DNA of 64,000 bases. It comes from JAHEJE01 sp965216335 (GTDB lineage Bacteria; Pseudomonadota; Alphaproteobacteria; Rhizobiales; Aestuariivirgaceae). The position numbers and the translations under genes are program-made. How positions within the stretch are numbered: the first letter of the stretch is position 1; the number at the start of each line of letters is the position of its first letter. A model generated the notes under the pieces. The model saw only the letters and a list, made by a program, of their open reading frames with translations. It did no database searches and was not told the DNA's origin. The stretch covers positions 992,001 to 1,056,000 of the forward strand of contig OZ244154.1 of assembly GCA_965216335.1 (NCBI GenBank), written 5' to 3'. Of the stretch, positions 1 to 8,594 are shown in pieces.

Positions 1-735
1 CGGCGGCACATCGTGCAGCACCACGGAACCGGAGGCGACACGCGAGCACTCGCCGATGCGGATATTGCCGAGCACCTTGGCGCCGGCGCCGAGCAGCACG
101 CCGCTGCCGATCTTGGGATGGCGGTCGCCATGTTCCTTGCCGGTTCCACCGAGCGTGACGGCATGCAGCATGGAGACGTTGTCGCCGACCACTGCCGTCT
201 CGCCGATGACGATGGAATGGGCGTGGTCGATCATGATCCCCTGGCCGATCCTGGCCGCGGGGTGGATATCGACGCCGAACACCATGGACGAGCGGCTCTG
301 CAGGTAGTAGGCGAAATCGTGCCGGCCCATGTTGTACAGCTGATGCGCCAGCCGGTAGGTCTGCACCGCCTGGAAACCCTTGAAATACAGGAACGGGTCG
401 ATGTAGCGGTCACAGGCCGGGTCGCGGTCGAACACCGCCAGCACATCGGCGCGGATCGCCTCACCGATCTCCGGGTTGGCTTCGATCGCGTTGTCAAAGG
501 CCTGAACGATCAGTTCCGCACCGATATCGGCGTTGCCCAGTCGCTGTGCCAGCCGGTGGCTGAGAGCGCATTCCAGCCGGTCGTGATTGAGAATGGAACT
601 GAAAATCAGCCCGCCGAGACTCGGATCCGAGCGAATAACATCTTGGGCTTCCTGACGGATTCGGTACCAAACCGGATCAACCGCTTCGAGTTTGGCCGGG
701 GAGCCTTGTGTTGCAGTTACGACATTCTGGACCAT
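1..735 (-). CDS. cysE: Serine O-acetyltransferase, C-terminus cut by window edge
   Basis: Transfers acetyl from acetyl-CoA to L-serine, the committed step of cysteine synthesis, in the cytoplasm. 245 codons are visible. An N-terminal helical part (about residues 1-140) leads into a left-handed beta-helix of hexapeptide repeats, with the family segments VFGVDIHPAARIG, IDHAHSIVIGETAVVGDN and LGGTGKEHGDRHPKIG, then IGAGAKVLGNI near the cut. The ATG at 735 is chosen because GGAGGA lies just upstream. The gene runs off the left edge without a stop, so its true end is unknown. The family assignment is firm; only the 3' end is missing. Confidence 0.95.
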   Translation of the reverse strand, partial: MVQNVVTATQGSPAKLEAVDPVWYRIRQEAQDVIRSDPSLGGLIFSSILNHDRLECALSHRLAQRLGNADIGAELIVQAFDNAIEANPEIGEAIRADVLAVFDRDPACDRYIDPFLYFKGFQAVQTYRLAHQLYNMGRHDFAYYLQSRSSMVFGVDIHPAARIGQGIMIDHAHSIVIGETAVVGDNVSMLHAVTLGGTGKEHGDRHPKIGSGVLLGAGAKVLGNIRIGECSRVASGSVVLHDVPP

Positions 736-885
736 GTTGTCCTCCAAGCTACCGTGCGGCCATCATACATGAATTCACCTGCACATGTGGAGATCATTGC
801 CGCGAATGTTAAGAGCCTGAGGTGGAGATCACGCGTCAGTACTGACTCGAACTGTCAGCAGCGGGTGGCAACTAACTGTATCAAC

Positions 886-1788
886 TCAGCTCTTCGCGTT
901 CAGGTGCTCAAGGAACGTCCGCACTGCGGTGACGAACACATCGTTCCGGTCGCCGGCCACCATGTGCCGAGCATCGGAGACGTCGGCCAACTCGGCATGC
1001 GGCACCAGCGCCTTGAAGCGCGCGGCTTCTTCATCGCCGACGAGTTCGCTCTCGCGGCCGCGCACCAGCAGGACCGGCAAGGCAATGCGGCGTGCCACCT
1101 CCGACAGCACCTCGCGCACCTGGCCGGTATGCTCACTGGCGTCATTGCGTGACTCGAGAAAGCGCGGGTCCCAATGCCATCGGAAACGGCCATCGTCGCC
1201 GAGCCGCAGGTTCTTTGCCAGGCCGCTGGTGTCGCGCGGCTTGGGCCGGTGCGGCAGATAGTGTGCGATCACCTCGGCCGCCTCTTCCAGGCTGGCAAAG
1301 CCGTGTTCGGCATTGGCCGCCATGAAACCCAGGATCTTCTCGACGCCATCCTGCTTCATGTCCGGCGTGACATCGACCAGCACCAGGGCGCGGAACTGAT
1401 CCGGTGCCAGCTCACCGACCGCGATCATGCCGGCAAGACCACCGAGCGATGCCCCCACGACCACCGGTTTCTCGCCATAGTCCGCTTCGATCCGGTCGGC
1501 AACGCACACCAGATCGCGGGCAAAGGCCGGCATGGAATAATCACCTTCGGCATCCCACGCGCTGCCGCCATGGCCGCGCTGGTCGATCGACACGACATGC
1601 CAGCCGTCCGCCGCCAGCGCCTGGCCCGCCCCGGCCCAGCTGTGCCGCGTCTGCCCGCCGCCATGCAGCAACAGGGCCACGCCGCAGGCGTCTCCACGCG
1701 GTTCGAAGATGTCGGCGGTCAACGCGTTGCCGTCGGCACCGGTGAAGGTACGCTGTGCCGTTTCGCTTGAGATAACGCCGACGTCCAT
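886..1788 (-). CDS. Alpha/beta hydrolase
   Basis: A 300-residue alpha/beta-hydrolase-fold protein, probably a cytoplasmic esterase or related hydrolase; the substrate cannot be read from sequence. Visible landmarks are the oxyanion-hole segment HGGGQTRHSW (about 42-51), DQRGHGGS (about 69-76), the nucleophile elbow GASLGG with Ser114, and a C-terminal RHMVAGD carrying the likely catalytic His. The acid residue is not certain. It lies in the same direction as a second hydrolase (1842-2588) with a gap of about 50 nt, so they may be cotranscribed. No signal peptide is visible and no strong ribosome site supports the ATG at 1788. Confidence 0.85.
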   Translation of the reverse strand: MDVGVISSETAQRTFTGADGNALTADIFEPRGDACGVALLLHGGGQTRHSWAGAGQALAADGWHVVSIDQRGHGGSAWDAEGDYSMPAFARDLVCVADRIEADYGEKPVVVGASLGGLAGMIAVGELAPDQFRALVLVDVTPDMKQDGVEKILGFMAANAEHGFASLEEAAEVIAHYLPHRPKPRDTSGLAKNLRLGDDGRFRWHWDPRFLESRNDASEHTGQVREVLSEVARRIALPVLLVRGRESELVGDEEAARFKALVPHAELADVSDARHMVAGDRNDVFVTAVRTFLEHLNAKS

Positions 1789-1841
1789 GTCGCAATTGGA
1801 TCATGGACCTACGGGATGTCAAGATAACCCAAAGGCAAGGA

Positions 1842-2588
1842 TCAGCCGGCGAGAAACTCCACCGCAGCGGCCTTGAACTGTTTGTCGCCGACCGCCTTCA
1901 TGTGGTCCTTGCCCGGCAGCGACAGCCCGCGCGCATCAGGTATCATCTCGACCATCGGTTCGACCGGTCCGGCGATTTCATCGGCATCGCCGGCCACCAC
2001 CAGCGCCGGACAGGCAATCCGCGCCAGGGCGTCCGGCGGCACCTCTGGCCGGCCGGCCCGCATGCACGCGGCAAGCGCCCTGAGGTCGCTGCGGGTCTGC
2101 TCGCCGAACAGCCTGAAGGCGCGGGCGATCGGGTCGGTGACATCTTCCTGACGCGCCGCCTCCAGCCCATCGGCGATCAGCCCGGCGTGCAGCACGCCCC
2201 TGGTCATGTTGGCGGCCATGCCACCGAGGACCGCCCGGCGCACCCGCGACGGGTGATGAATGGCCAGCAGCGCCGTGATGCGGGCTCCCATGGAATAGCC
2301 GATCACGTCACAGGTCGTGATCTCAAGATGATCGAGCAGCCGGCGGGCATCTTCGGCCATCTCGGCGGTGTAGTATCGCGCCGGGTCGTAGAGCTTTTCG
2401 CTCTCGCCATGCCCCCGGTTGTCGAACACGATGACCCTGCGGTCGGCATCGATCAGCCGTTTGACCCATCCCGTGGCCGCCCAGTTGACCCGGCCGTTGG
2501 AGGCAAAGCCGTGCACCAGCAGCACCGGCGCCCCGTTTCCCAACACGTCATAGGCAATCCGTACGCCGGCTGAATCGAAGAAGTTCAA
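1842..2588 (-). CDS. Alpha/beta hydrolase (TTG start)
   Basis: Alpha/beta-hydrolase-fold enzyme of 248 residues from a TTG at 2588, preceded by a good AGGGGGA ribosome site. A longer reading from 2651 adds 21 residues that look unlike the family and would reach further toward the divergent gene. Landmarks: VLLVHGFASNG (oxyanion loop), FDNRGHGES, and the nucleophile elbow GYSMGA. A C-terminal GKDHMKAVGD supplies the probable catalytic His. Similar proteins include esterases and C-C bond hydrolases; no specific substrate can be inferred. Promoter regions of this gene and the zinc-finger gene at 2714 face each other over about 125 bp. Confidence 0.83.
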   Translation of the reverse strand: MNFFDSAGVRIAYDVLGNGAPVLLVHGFASNGRVNWAATGWVKRLIDADRRVIVFDNRGHGESEKLYDPARYYTAEMAEDARRLLDHLEITTCDVIGYSMGARITALLAIHHPSRVRRAVLGGMAANMTRGVLHAGLIADGLEAARQEDVTDPIARAFRLFGEQTRSDLRALAACMRAGRPEVPPDALARIACPALVVAGDADEIAGPVEPMVEMIPDARGLSLPGKDHMKAVGDKQFKAAAVEFLAG

Positions 2589-2713
2589 GATTGTCCCCCT
2601 GCCCTGATAGCCTGAGCGAAAAGCCGGCCAGACCCTTTGCCGACCGCGCAAGATATGCTATCGCCGCGCATGGACGAACAGTCAACCACCAGGCGCAAGC
2701 GGGGACACAGATC

Positions 2714-2962
2714 ATGGCGGCCACGACCACTCCGAAATTCCACAATGACGCCGGCGTGGCGATCATCGAGATTGGCGCCAGGGAGTTCGAATGCATCGGC
2801 GCCTCACCGCCCTTCGACCACCCGCACGTGTTTCTCGACATGGGCGACGAAGACGAAATGGTCTGCCCGTATTGCTCGACGCTCTATCGTCACAAGGACG
2901 ATCTGACGGCGGGCGAGGCCAACCCGGCAGATGCCGTCTACACCGGTACCGGTAGGGGCTGA
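2714..2962 (+). CDS. CHCC-type zinc-finger protein (NDUFS6-like)
   Basis: An 82-residue protein of the zf-CHCC type, the family of the mitochondrial complex I subunit NDUFS6 and bacterial homologues. The visible zinc ligands are FECIGASPPFDHPHVFLD (Cys and His) followed by VCPYCSTLYR (CxxC). Homologues in alphaproteobacteria are small soluble proteins; a role in complex I is established for the mitochondrial member but only inferred here. The ATG at 2714 is chosen because the family starts close to this point; upstream in-frame codons to 2591 overlap the divergent hydrolase gene. It is followed after 12 nt by the gene at 2975. Confidence 0.88.
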   Translation: MAATTTPKFHNDAGVAIIEIGAREFECIGASPPFDHPHVFLDMGDEDEMVCPYCSTLYRHKDDLTAGEANPADAVYTGTGRG

Positions 2963-2974
2963 CCTGCGGCCGCG

Positions 2975-3637
2975 ATGAGCGCCCCTGCCCCGACCTACAT
3001 CTTCAAGGCCAGCGACAAGCCGAGCCTGCCGCTGCATCAGGTGCCGCTGATCAGGGCAACGGACGAAACCGTCAAAGGCTACGGCCAGCTGGTCGACGAC
3101 CCGGAGTTCGCAATCGAGATCGCCACCTGGCCGGCCCAGGGCTGGCGCCAGGTCGACGAAGGCACCGGAAACGAGGGCGGCCACACCGAGGGTATTTTTC
3201 ACGGCAACTGGACAGGCGATGTGCTGATGGGCCGCAACGAGGCGGTCGACGGCCACTACGTGCTGGGCTGGAGCTGCGATCCGCAAAGCGCCAGTGCCGA
3301 GACCGCAACCTGCCCGCGCGACCAGGTGCTGTTGTGGCACATGAATTACCATCCGGATGGCGGCCAACTGTTCTTTCCGCTCGACAGCAAGCCGTTTGTC
3401 GTGCCGGCGGCCCTGCCCGGCGACGACCTGAGGCCGGAGAAGGTCGTTGCCTTCTGGTGCGATGGGTCGCGCGGTCTCTATATCCATCCGAACATCTGGC
3501 ATGAGGGCATCTTCCCGGTCGAGGACGAACAGCGCTTTCTCGACCGCCAGGGCAAGGTGCATGCCCGGGTGAGCTGCGATATCGGCGCCGAATTCGGCGT
3601 TTACCTGTCGGTGCCGTTGCGCATTTCCGCGCTTTGA
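2975..3637 (+). CDS. Ureidoglycolate lyase family protein
   Basis: A 220-residue cupin-fold protein resembling ureidoglycolate lyase (AllA family), which releases urea from ureidoglycolate in purine/allantoin breakdown. The family-like core is HPDGGQLFFPLDSKPFVVP, then PGDDLRPEKVVAFWCDGSRG and YIHPNIWHEGIFPV, matching the AllA pattern of a His, a Pro-rich strand and a C-terminal WH motif. No other allantoin genes are nearby, so true AllA activity is uncertain; related small-ligand lyases are possible. It is probably cotranscribed with the CHCC zinc-finger gene 12 nt upstream. A strong hairpin at 3653-3691 ends the unit. Confidence 0.75.
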   Translation: MSAPAPTYIFKASDKPSLPLHQVPLIRATDETVKGYGQLVDDPEFAIEIATWPAQGWRQVDEGTGNEGGHTEGIFHGNWTGDVLMGRNEAVDGHYVLGWSCDPQSASAETATCPRDQVLLWHMNYHPDGGQLFFPLDSKPFVVPAALPGDDLRPEKVVAFWCDGSRGLYIHPNIWHEGIFPVEDEQRFLDRQGKVHARVSCDIGAEFGVYLSVPLRISAL

Positions 3638-3652
3638 TGTTGGTTAAAAAAT

Positions 3653-3691
3653 GGAGCGGCGGTGTTCCCCCTCCGGTAACACCGCCGCTCC
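3653..3691. terminator. Strong inverted repeat, likely transcription terminator
   Basis: A perfect 14-bp stem (GGAGCGGCGGTGTT / AACACCGCCGCTCC) with an 11-nt loop lies 16 nt after the stop of the gene at 2975-3637. It is preceded by A6 and followed by a weak T-containing stretch, so it could act in both directions. Nothing else is recognised between it and the next gene at 3899. Confidence 0.75.
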
Positions 3692-3898
3692 TTAACTGGC
3701 CTTCGAAACCATGTTTCCTGGCGCCACGGTCCCACATCCGCCACGCCGGCAAGGCCAGCCCCCCAAGCGTTCTGCGAGCTTGAGTTGGTTTCCAGGTGCT
3801 GTCCTGTCGTCCAAGCCGCTAACTGGGATGGATAATGCCATCGCGGCGCGGTAATTAAAATTTGAATCAAATTTTCTGGTGAATGAAGGGTAAATGGT

Positions 3899-5137
3899 TT
3901 GGGGGACATTCCGCTCGCATCCGGCAGCCTGAGCGCCAATGAGGCGCGGCGCATCGCACTGGCGGCCCAGGGCATGGCGTCTGCGGCCCAGCCCGGCTCG
4001 CTCGCCACCTGGCCGCGCATTTCGAAGGTGATCGACAAGCTGCACCTGATCCAGATCGACAGCGTCAATGTCGTGGCCCGCTCGCACTATCTGCCGGTGC
4101 TGGCCCGCACCGGCCCCTACAAGGCCGGCATTCTCGACGAGCGGGCGTTTTCGCGACGCAAGCGAGCGCTGTTCGAGTACTGGGCGCATGAGGCAAGTCT
4201 GCTGCCGATGCGGCTCTATCCCCTGATGCGCTGGCGCATGGACCAGGCCCGCAGCGGCGGCGGCATCTACAAGGGCACCTGGAAATTCGCCCGCGAGAAC
4301 CGGGCTTACATCGACGAGGTGCGCCGCATCGTTGCCGCCGAGGGCCCGGTACGCGCCGGCGACCTGCCCGATGCCGGACCGGGCGAAGCCGGCTGGTGGG
4401 CGTGGAGCAATCCCAAGACCGCACTGGAGTACCTGTTCGCCACCGGTGAAGTCACCGCCGCCGAACGCAAAGGCAATTTCGAGCGGCTCTATGACCTGCC
4501 CGAACGGGTGATCGACGCCGATGCGCTGAACGCCCCTGCCCCGGACAAGGCGGATGCCATCCGCGAGCTGCTGCGCCTGTCGGCCGAGGCATTGGGCGTC
4601 GCCACCGAGCGCGACCTGCGCGACTACTTCCGCCTGCCGGTCGCCGAGACGAAACAGGCGCTCGCCGAACTGATCGAGGACGGCAGTGTGAGCGGGGTGG
4701 CTGTCGAAGGCTGGGACAAGCCCGCCTACCTCGCCCGCGATGCGGAACTGCCGGCCCGGGCCACCCGCTCAGCGCTGCTGTCGCCGTTCGATCCGCTGGT
4801 GTGGAACCGCGAGCGGGCACAACGTGTGTTCGGCTTCAGCTACCGCATCGAGATCTACACGCCCGCCGAGCAACGCGTCTACGGCTACTACGTGCTGCCG
4901 TTCCTGATGAAGGGCCGTATGGCCGGCCGCGTGTGCCTGAAGTCCGACCGCCAGGCCGGCATCCTGCGCGTCAACGCCGCTCACATCGAGCCCGGCCACG
5001 ATCCGCACGCCACCGCCGCGGAGCTTGCAGCCCAACTGACCGGTCTGGGCGCATGGCTCGGACTTGCCGGCGTGGAAACGGTCCACCAGGGCAATCTGGC
5101 AGACCTGCTGGCCGGCGCCCTGACCGACGGGCGGTAA
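3899..5137 (+). CDS. YcaQ-like winged-helix DNA glycosylase
   Basis: A 412-residue protein of the HTH_42 (YcaQ/AlkZ) superfamily, DNA glycosylases that act on bulky alkylation and interstrand crosslinks. It starts with the family pattern LSANEARRIALAAQG and carries IQIDSVNVVARSHYLPVLAR, containing QID (Q52-D54). This is the QxD catalytic form typical of YcaQ rather than the QxQ of AlkZ. Tandem winged-helix segments follow, and the family-like segment LLSPFDPLVWNRER is near residue 300. The TTG start at 3899 is preceded by AAGGG; no better ATG is in frame. It stands alone between the terminator and the ureohydrolase gene. Confidence 0.88.
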   Translation: MGDIPLASGSLSANEARRIALAAQGMASAAQPGSLATWPRISKVIDKLHLIQIDSVNVVARSHYLPVLARTGPYKAGILDERAFSRRKRALFEYWAHEASLLPMRLYPLMRWRMDQARSGGGIYKGTWKFARENRAYIDEVRRIVAAEGPVRAGDLPDAGPGEAGWWAWSNPKTALEYLFATGEVTAAERKGNFERLYDLPERVIDADALNAPAPDKADAIRELLRLSAEALGVATERDLRDYFRLPVAETKQALAELIEDGSVSGVAVEGWDKPAYLARDAELPARATRSALLSPFDPLVWNRERAQRVFGFSYRIEIYTPAEQRVYGYYVLPFLMKGRMAGRVCLKSDRQAGILRVNAAHIEPGHDPHATAAELAAQLTGLGAWLGLAGVETVHQGNLADLLAGALTDGR

Positions 5138-5233
5138 CCGAACTCTGGCACAGCCCCGGCGGCTGCGCGGATTGCCAGCAAACGCGGCGACGCGATAGCA
5201 TCGCATTTGGCAAGCAGTCTGGAGGAACATGCA

Positions 5234-6190
5234 ATGGCTGAAAACATCGATCTGGGCGCCCTGTTCGGCGCGCCCGATGATGTAACGACCTTTTTGGGAC
5301 TGGAGGCCTGTGCATCACTGGAGGAACTGGCCGCTCCGGTGGCGCTGATCGGCGCACCCTGCGCGACACCCTACGGGTCCGTGGGCGCTTACTGCCGCAA
5401 CGCGCCGCAGGTCCTGCGCCAGGCAGCCGCGACACTGGCCGCCAACATCGACCGGCACAATTTCGATCTCGGCGGGCCGGTGTTTCCGGTCGACACGCAA
5501 CGTGCGGTAGATTGCGGCGACCTGCCCTATGACGAAAACGACGCCCCCGGCAACCGCGCGACGATCCGCAAGGCGATCGGCAAAATCGTGGCGGCAAACG
5601 CCGTGCCGGTCGTCATCGGCGGCGATGACTCAATCCCCATCCCCATGCTTCAAGCCCTGGCCGGCAGCGGGCCCTACACCATCCTGCAGATCGATGCGCA
5701 TATCGATTGGCGGCAGTCTCACATGGGCGAGGACATGGGGCTGTCCTCGACCATGCGCCGGGCCTCGGAGATGGACCATATCGAAGCCATCGTGCAGGTC
5801 GGCGCGCGCGGGCTGGGGTCCGGCCACACCCGGGACTATCACGCTGCCCTTCACTGGGGCGCTCAGTTCGTCACCGCCTACGATCTGCACGTCGATGGCC
5901 CGTCGAGCGCCCTGGCGCGCATTCCGTACGGCGCGGAGATTATCGTTTGCCTTGACGTCGATGCACTGGACCCTGCGATCGTGCCGGGCGTGATCGGGCG
6001 CACGCCGGGCGGGCTGAGCTATTTTCAGGTGCTTGACCTGCTCAAAGGTGCCGCCGCCAGGGGACGCATCGCCGCTGTCGATTTCGTCGAGTACATGCCT
6101 GAAGCCGATGTCGACAACATTGGCGCGCTGACCGTCTCACGGTTGATCATTGCCACCCTCGGCCTCCTCGCCCGCCAGGCCGACAGGTGA
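5234..6190 (+). CDS. Ureohydrolase (agmatinase/arginase family) with GGDDS variant
   Basis: A 318-residue member of the arginase/agmatinase family, which hydrolyses guanidino compounds to urea with a binuclear Mn centre. Metal-ligand motifs are DAHIDW and DVDALDP. The first motif is GGDDS where most members have GGDHS, so one His ligand is replaced by Asp. This separates it from the second ureohydrolase at 61458, which has the usual motif. The ATG at 5234 follows GGAGGA. The substrate (agmatine, guanidinobutyrate or another guanidine) is undecided. A ureidoglycolate-lyase-like gene lies about 1.6 kb upstream, but there is no clear operon. Confidence 0.85.
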   Translation: MAENIDLGALFGAPDDVTTFLGLEACASLEELAAPVALIGAPCATPYGSVGAYCRNAPQVLRQAAATLAANIDRHNFDLGGPVFPVDTQRAVDCGDLPYDENDAPGNRATIRKAIGKIVAANAVPVVIGGDDSIPIPMLQALAGSGPYTILQIDAHIDWRQSHMGEDMGLSSTMRRASEMDHIEAIVQVGARGLGSGHTRDYHAALHWGAQFVTAYDLHVDGPSSALARIPYGAEIIVCLDVDALDPAIVPGVIGRTPGGLSYFQVLDLLKGAAARGRIAAVDFVEYMPEADVDNIGALTVSRLIIATLGLLARQADR

Positions 6191-6264
6191 CTGAACGCAC
6201 ATACTTGTGTGAGCGGATGTGAAACTGTGCACGGTAGGTGAAGTCCCGCGCACGAGGTACGACC

Positions 6265-7059
6265 ATGTTCTGGGAAGATATCGAACCTGTCATGACGGAT
6301 CGGCTGGAGGCTGCGATTGCCCAGGCATACCGGGTGTTCAGTCCCTACCGGCGGACCGGCCTGATCGCTCATTGCGATTGCCCGGTGTGCATGACCCATG
6401 AAACGGCGCGCGAACTGTCAACCCTGCCCCTGCAGGAGCTCGGTGCGGACCTGCTGGCCGAGTACACCAATTCGGCACACGGCTACGACTTCGACCAGAT
6501 CGAGCAGGAGTTCAAGTTTTTCCTGCCACGCTATTTCGATCTGATCGGACACTGCGACATGCCCAGCGCGATCGGTGGCGAGACCTGCCTGTACCGGCTC
6601 GGCAATGCCAACTACCGGAACCGCTGGCCTGAGGACGAGGTCGCGGCGGTGAACGAGTTCTTCGCCGCCTTTCTGGAGGCCAGCATCAACCAGTTACTGC
6701 TGCTCGAATGGCCAGCCGGGTACAGCCTGGAGTTCGATCTTGGCGAGGTCCTCGGCATGATCGTCATCGCCGGCGGCGACCTTGACGCAGTGCTGAAGAT
6801 ACTGGATGAGGCAGACGACCCTGAAGCTGCGACCCACATGGCGGCCCTGCGCAGCGATGTCAGGCCGCAGGGCACCGGCTTTGTCTACCACAATCATCAC
6901 CTGATCCAGGACCACAAGGAAGCAGCCGCAAAGATCGGCAACTTCGTCATGCGCGCCAGCGTCAGCGACCGCATCGTCAATGCCATCGACCTGCTCGCCG
7001 ACCCGCACTACGACCGCGTACTCGACGAAGGTCTGGCGATGATGCCGCGGGCAAACTGA
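6265..7059 (+). CDS. Conserved-looking protein of unknown function
   Basis: A 264-residue soluble protein not recognised. It is acidic and mostly helical in appearance, with no signal peptide or membrane segment. Near residue 35 it has HCDCPVCM, a CxCxxC cluster that could bind a metal, and a His pair in YHNHHLIQDHKE near residue 215. The middle contains LLLLEWPAGYSLEFDLGEVL. The ATG at 6265 is preceded by CGAGGTA. It follows the ureohydrolase after about 75 nt in the same direction and converges with ppk2, so it may be cotranscribed with the ureohydrolase. Confidence 0.75.
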   Translation: MFWEDIEPVMTDRLEAAIAQAYRVFSPYRRTGLIAHCDCPVCMTHETARELSTLPLQELGADLLAEYTNSAHGYDFDQIEQEFKFFLPRYFDLIGHCDMPSAIGGETCLYRLGNANYRNRWPEDEVAAVNEFFAAFLEASINQLLLLEWPAGYSLEFDLGEVLGMIVIAGGDLDAVLKILDEADDPEAATHMAALRSDVRPQGTGFVYHNHHLIQDHKEAAAKIGNFVMRASVSDRIVNAIDLLADPHYDRVLDEGLAMMPRAN

Positions 7060-7081
7060 CCGATCCTCTTTGCCTCGAAGA

Positions 7082-8143
7082 CTAGTCCCCGCGCTGCAGC
7101 TCGGGATGCAGGCTCTTGCCCAGGATGTGTTCGCTGTTGTGCACCACGTGCGAACCCAAGCCGACGATCAGAGGGTCGGGCGGGCCAACGATTTTGTCGT
7201 CGCGGTTCGTGTAAGGCAGCGAACTCAGGAAGTGGCGCATGGTGTTGAGCCGGGCGCGCTTCTTGTCGTTCGACTTGATGATCGTCCACGGCGCATCGGC
7301 GGTGTCGGTGTAGAAGAACATCGCCTCCTTGGCCTCGGTGTAGTCGTCCCACTTGTCGAGTGACTGGCGGTCGATCGGCGACAGTTTCCATTTCTTGAGC
7401 GGCTCGTTGGCGCGTGACTTGAAGCGCCGCCGCTGCTCTTCCTGGGTGACCGAGAACCAGTATTTGTACAACAGGACGCCGGAGCGCGTCAGCATACGCT
7501 CGAATTCGGGCGTCTGGCGCATGAATTCGAGATATTCATTCGGCGTGCAGAACCCCATGACGCGTTCGACACCGGCCCGGTTGTACCAGGACCGGTCGAA
7601 CATAACGATCTCGCCGGCCGCCGGCAGGTGCTGAATGTAGCGCTGATAGTACCATTGTGAACGCTCGCGTTCGCTGGGCTTGTCGAGGGCGATGACCCGG
7701 GCGCCGCGCGGGTTGAGGTGCTCCATGAAACGCTTGATGGTGCCGCCCTTGCCCGCGGCATCGCGGCCCTCGAACACCATGACGATCTTCTGGCCGGTGC
7801 TCTTGACCCATTCCTGCATCTTGAGCAGCTCGATCTGCAGCGCGGCTTTCTTCTTTTCGTACTCGCGCCGGCGGATCTTTTCCTTGTAGGGGTACTCACC
7901 GGTCTCGAACAGGCGGCGGATCTCTTCGGCATTGCGCTTCTTCTTGCGCATTTTCTTGCCGGGCGGCTTGGGGAGCGGGGCGTGCTTTTCAACAGCCTTG
8001 TGCAGCTCATCGGCTACGGGGAATTCTGCCGGATCCGTGACAGGCTCCAAATCCGCCGCTGGACCCGGATCGGCCAAGGCTTGCGGATCCGCCTCGCTCG
8101 TCTCTTGTGGTTCGGCGCCGTTGGTCTTGGGTTCGTCTGTCAT
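7082..8143 (-). CDS. ppk2: Polyphosphate kinase 2
   Basis: Transfers phosphate between polyphosphate and nucleoside diphosphates in the cytoplasm. The 353-residue protein has a charged, Pro/Ala/Glu-rich N-terminal extension (about 1-75), then the P-loop kinase fold: Walker A GRDAAGKGG (about 126-134), Walker B IVMFDRSWYNRAGV, and a lid region EEQRRRFKSR. The C-terminal KSNDKKRARLN is typical of single-domain PPK2 proteins. The extension is longer than in many members. An FNR-type box at 8205-8218 sits at about -41 from a plausible start of transcription, suggesting activation under low oxygen. The gene converges with that at 6265. Confidence 0.93.
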   Translation of the reverse strand: MTDEPKTNGAEPQETSEADPQALADPGPAADLEPVTDPAEFPVADELHKAVEKHAPLPKPPGKKMRKKKRNAEEIRRLFETGEYPYKEKIRRREYEKKKAALQIELLKMQEWVKSTGQKIVMVFEGRDAAGKGGTIKRFMEHLNPRGARVIALDKPSERERSQWYYQRYIQHLPAAGEIVMFDRSWYNRAGVERVMGFCTPNEYLEFMRQTPEFERMLTRSGVLLYKYWFSVTQEEQRRRFKSRANEPLKKWKLSPIDRQSLDKWDDYTEAKEAMFFYTDTADAPWTIIKSNDKKRARLNTMRHFLSSLPYTNRDDKIVGPPDPLIVGLGSHVVHNSEHILGKSLHPELQRGD

Positions 8144-8204
8144 TTTCCTGCCTGTATGTTACAAAACTGCGCCGTGGAGTATGTCGTCAAAGTGGCGTAG
8201 TTCG

Positions 8205-8218
8205 TTGATTTGGATCAA
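8205..8218. promoter_or_regulatory. FNR/FixK-type box
   Basis: TTGAT-TTGG-ATCAA is a perfect match to the TTGAT-N4-ATCAA dyad bound by FNR/Anr/FixK regulators. Its centre is 68 bp upstream of the ppk2 ATG. With a CATACT -10 at 8178-8183 (minus strand), the start of transcription would be near 8171 and the box near -41, the class II activating position. The regulator itself is not in the window. Confidence 0.72.
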
Positions 8219-8272
8219 GTGCAACCGATAAGGTTGTGACGACAATGCTCAAATCTCGTACGCAACCGAATA

Positions 8273-8504
8273 CTAGAGCACTTTCCGATCATATGGAATC
8301 ACTTGACCGGGTTTCCGCGTCTGCTGGCTAGGCATGCTTCGCGCCATGGCCTGGTTGGCCATAAGCGGAGCATAACGCAGTCCAGCGGGCGCGGAAATCC
8401 GGCCTTCGGTGGGCCAAATTCGCCCATCTGGTGCGTTGCGGCGCTTGCCATATGAACGAATTTGGCTCCATCAAGTGATCCCATATGATCGGAAAGTGCT
8501 CTAG
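8273..8504. repeat. CTAG-ended palindromic element, copy 1 (MITE-like)
   Basis: A 232-bp non-coding element bounded by 34-bp inverted repeats with one mismatch, starting CTAGAGCACTTTCCGATCAT. Both ends read CTAG, which fits insertion into a CTAG target with duplication of TA. The interior contains the block found in the other copies (CGGCCTTCGGTGGG then CAAATTCGCCCATC, and GGTTGGCCATAAGCG). No ORF with coding character is present. Related copies: 30193-30368, 31392-31676, 48691-48953, with remnants at 9505, 40737 and 62447. Confidence 0.88.
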
Positions 8505-8594
8505 CATCCCATATCCTGGAACCAAAATCCCGCCCGGACCGGACATATGGTTTACTCGGCCAGGTTCCGACACCGCGAAGACTTGAGGACACCC

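Larger units (their letters stand above)
8144..8594. other. Intergenic region between divergent ppk2 and usp
   Basis: A 451-bp gap without a gene. It holds an FNR-type box (8205-8218), a CATACT -10-like hexamer on the minus strand (8178-8183) for ppk2, and a complete palindromic mobile element (8273-8504). The element separates the box from the stress-protein gene, so regulation of usp from this box would act over more than 370 bp. Confidence 0.8.
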
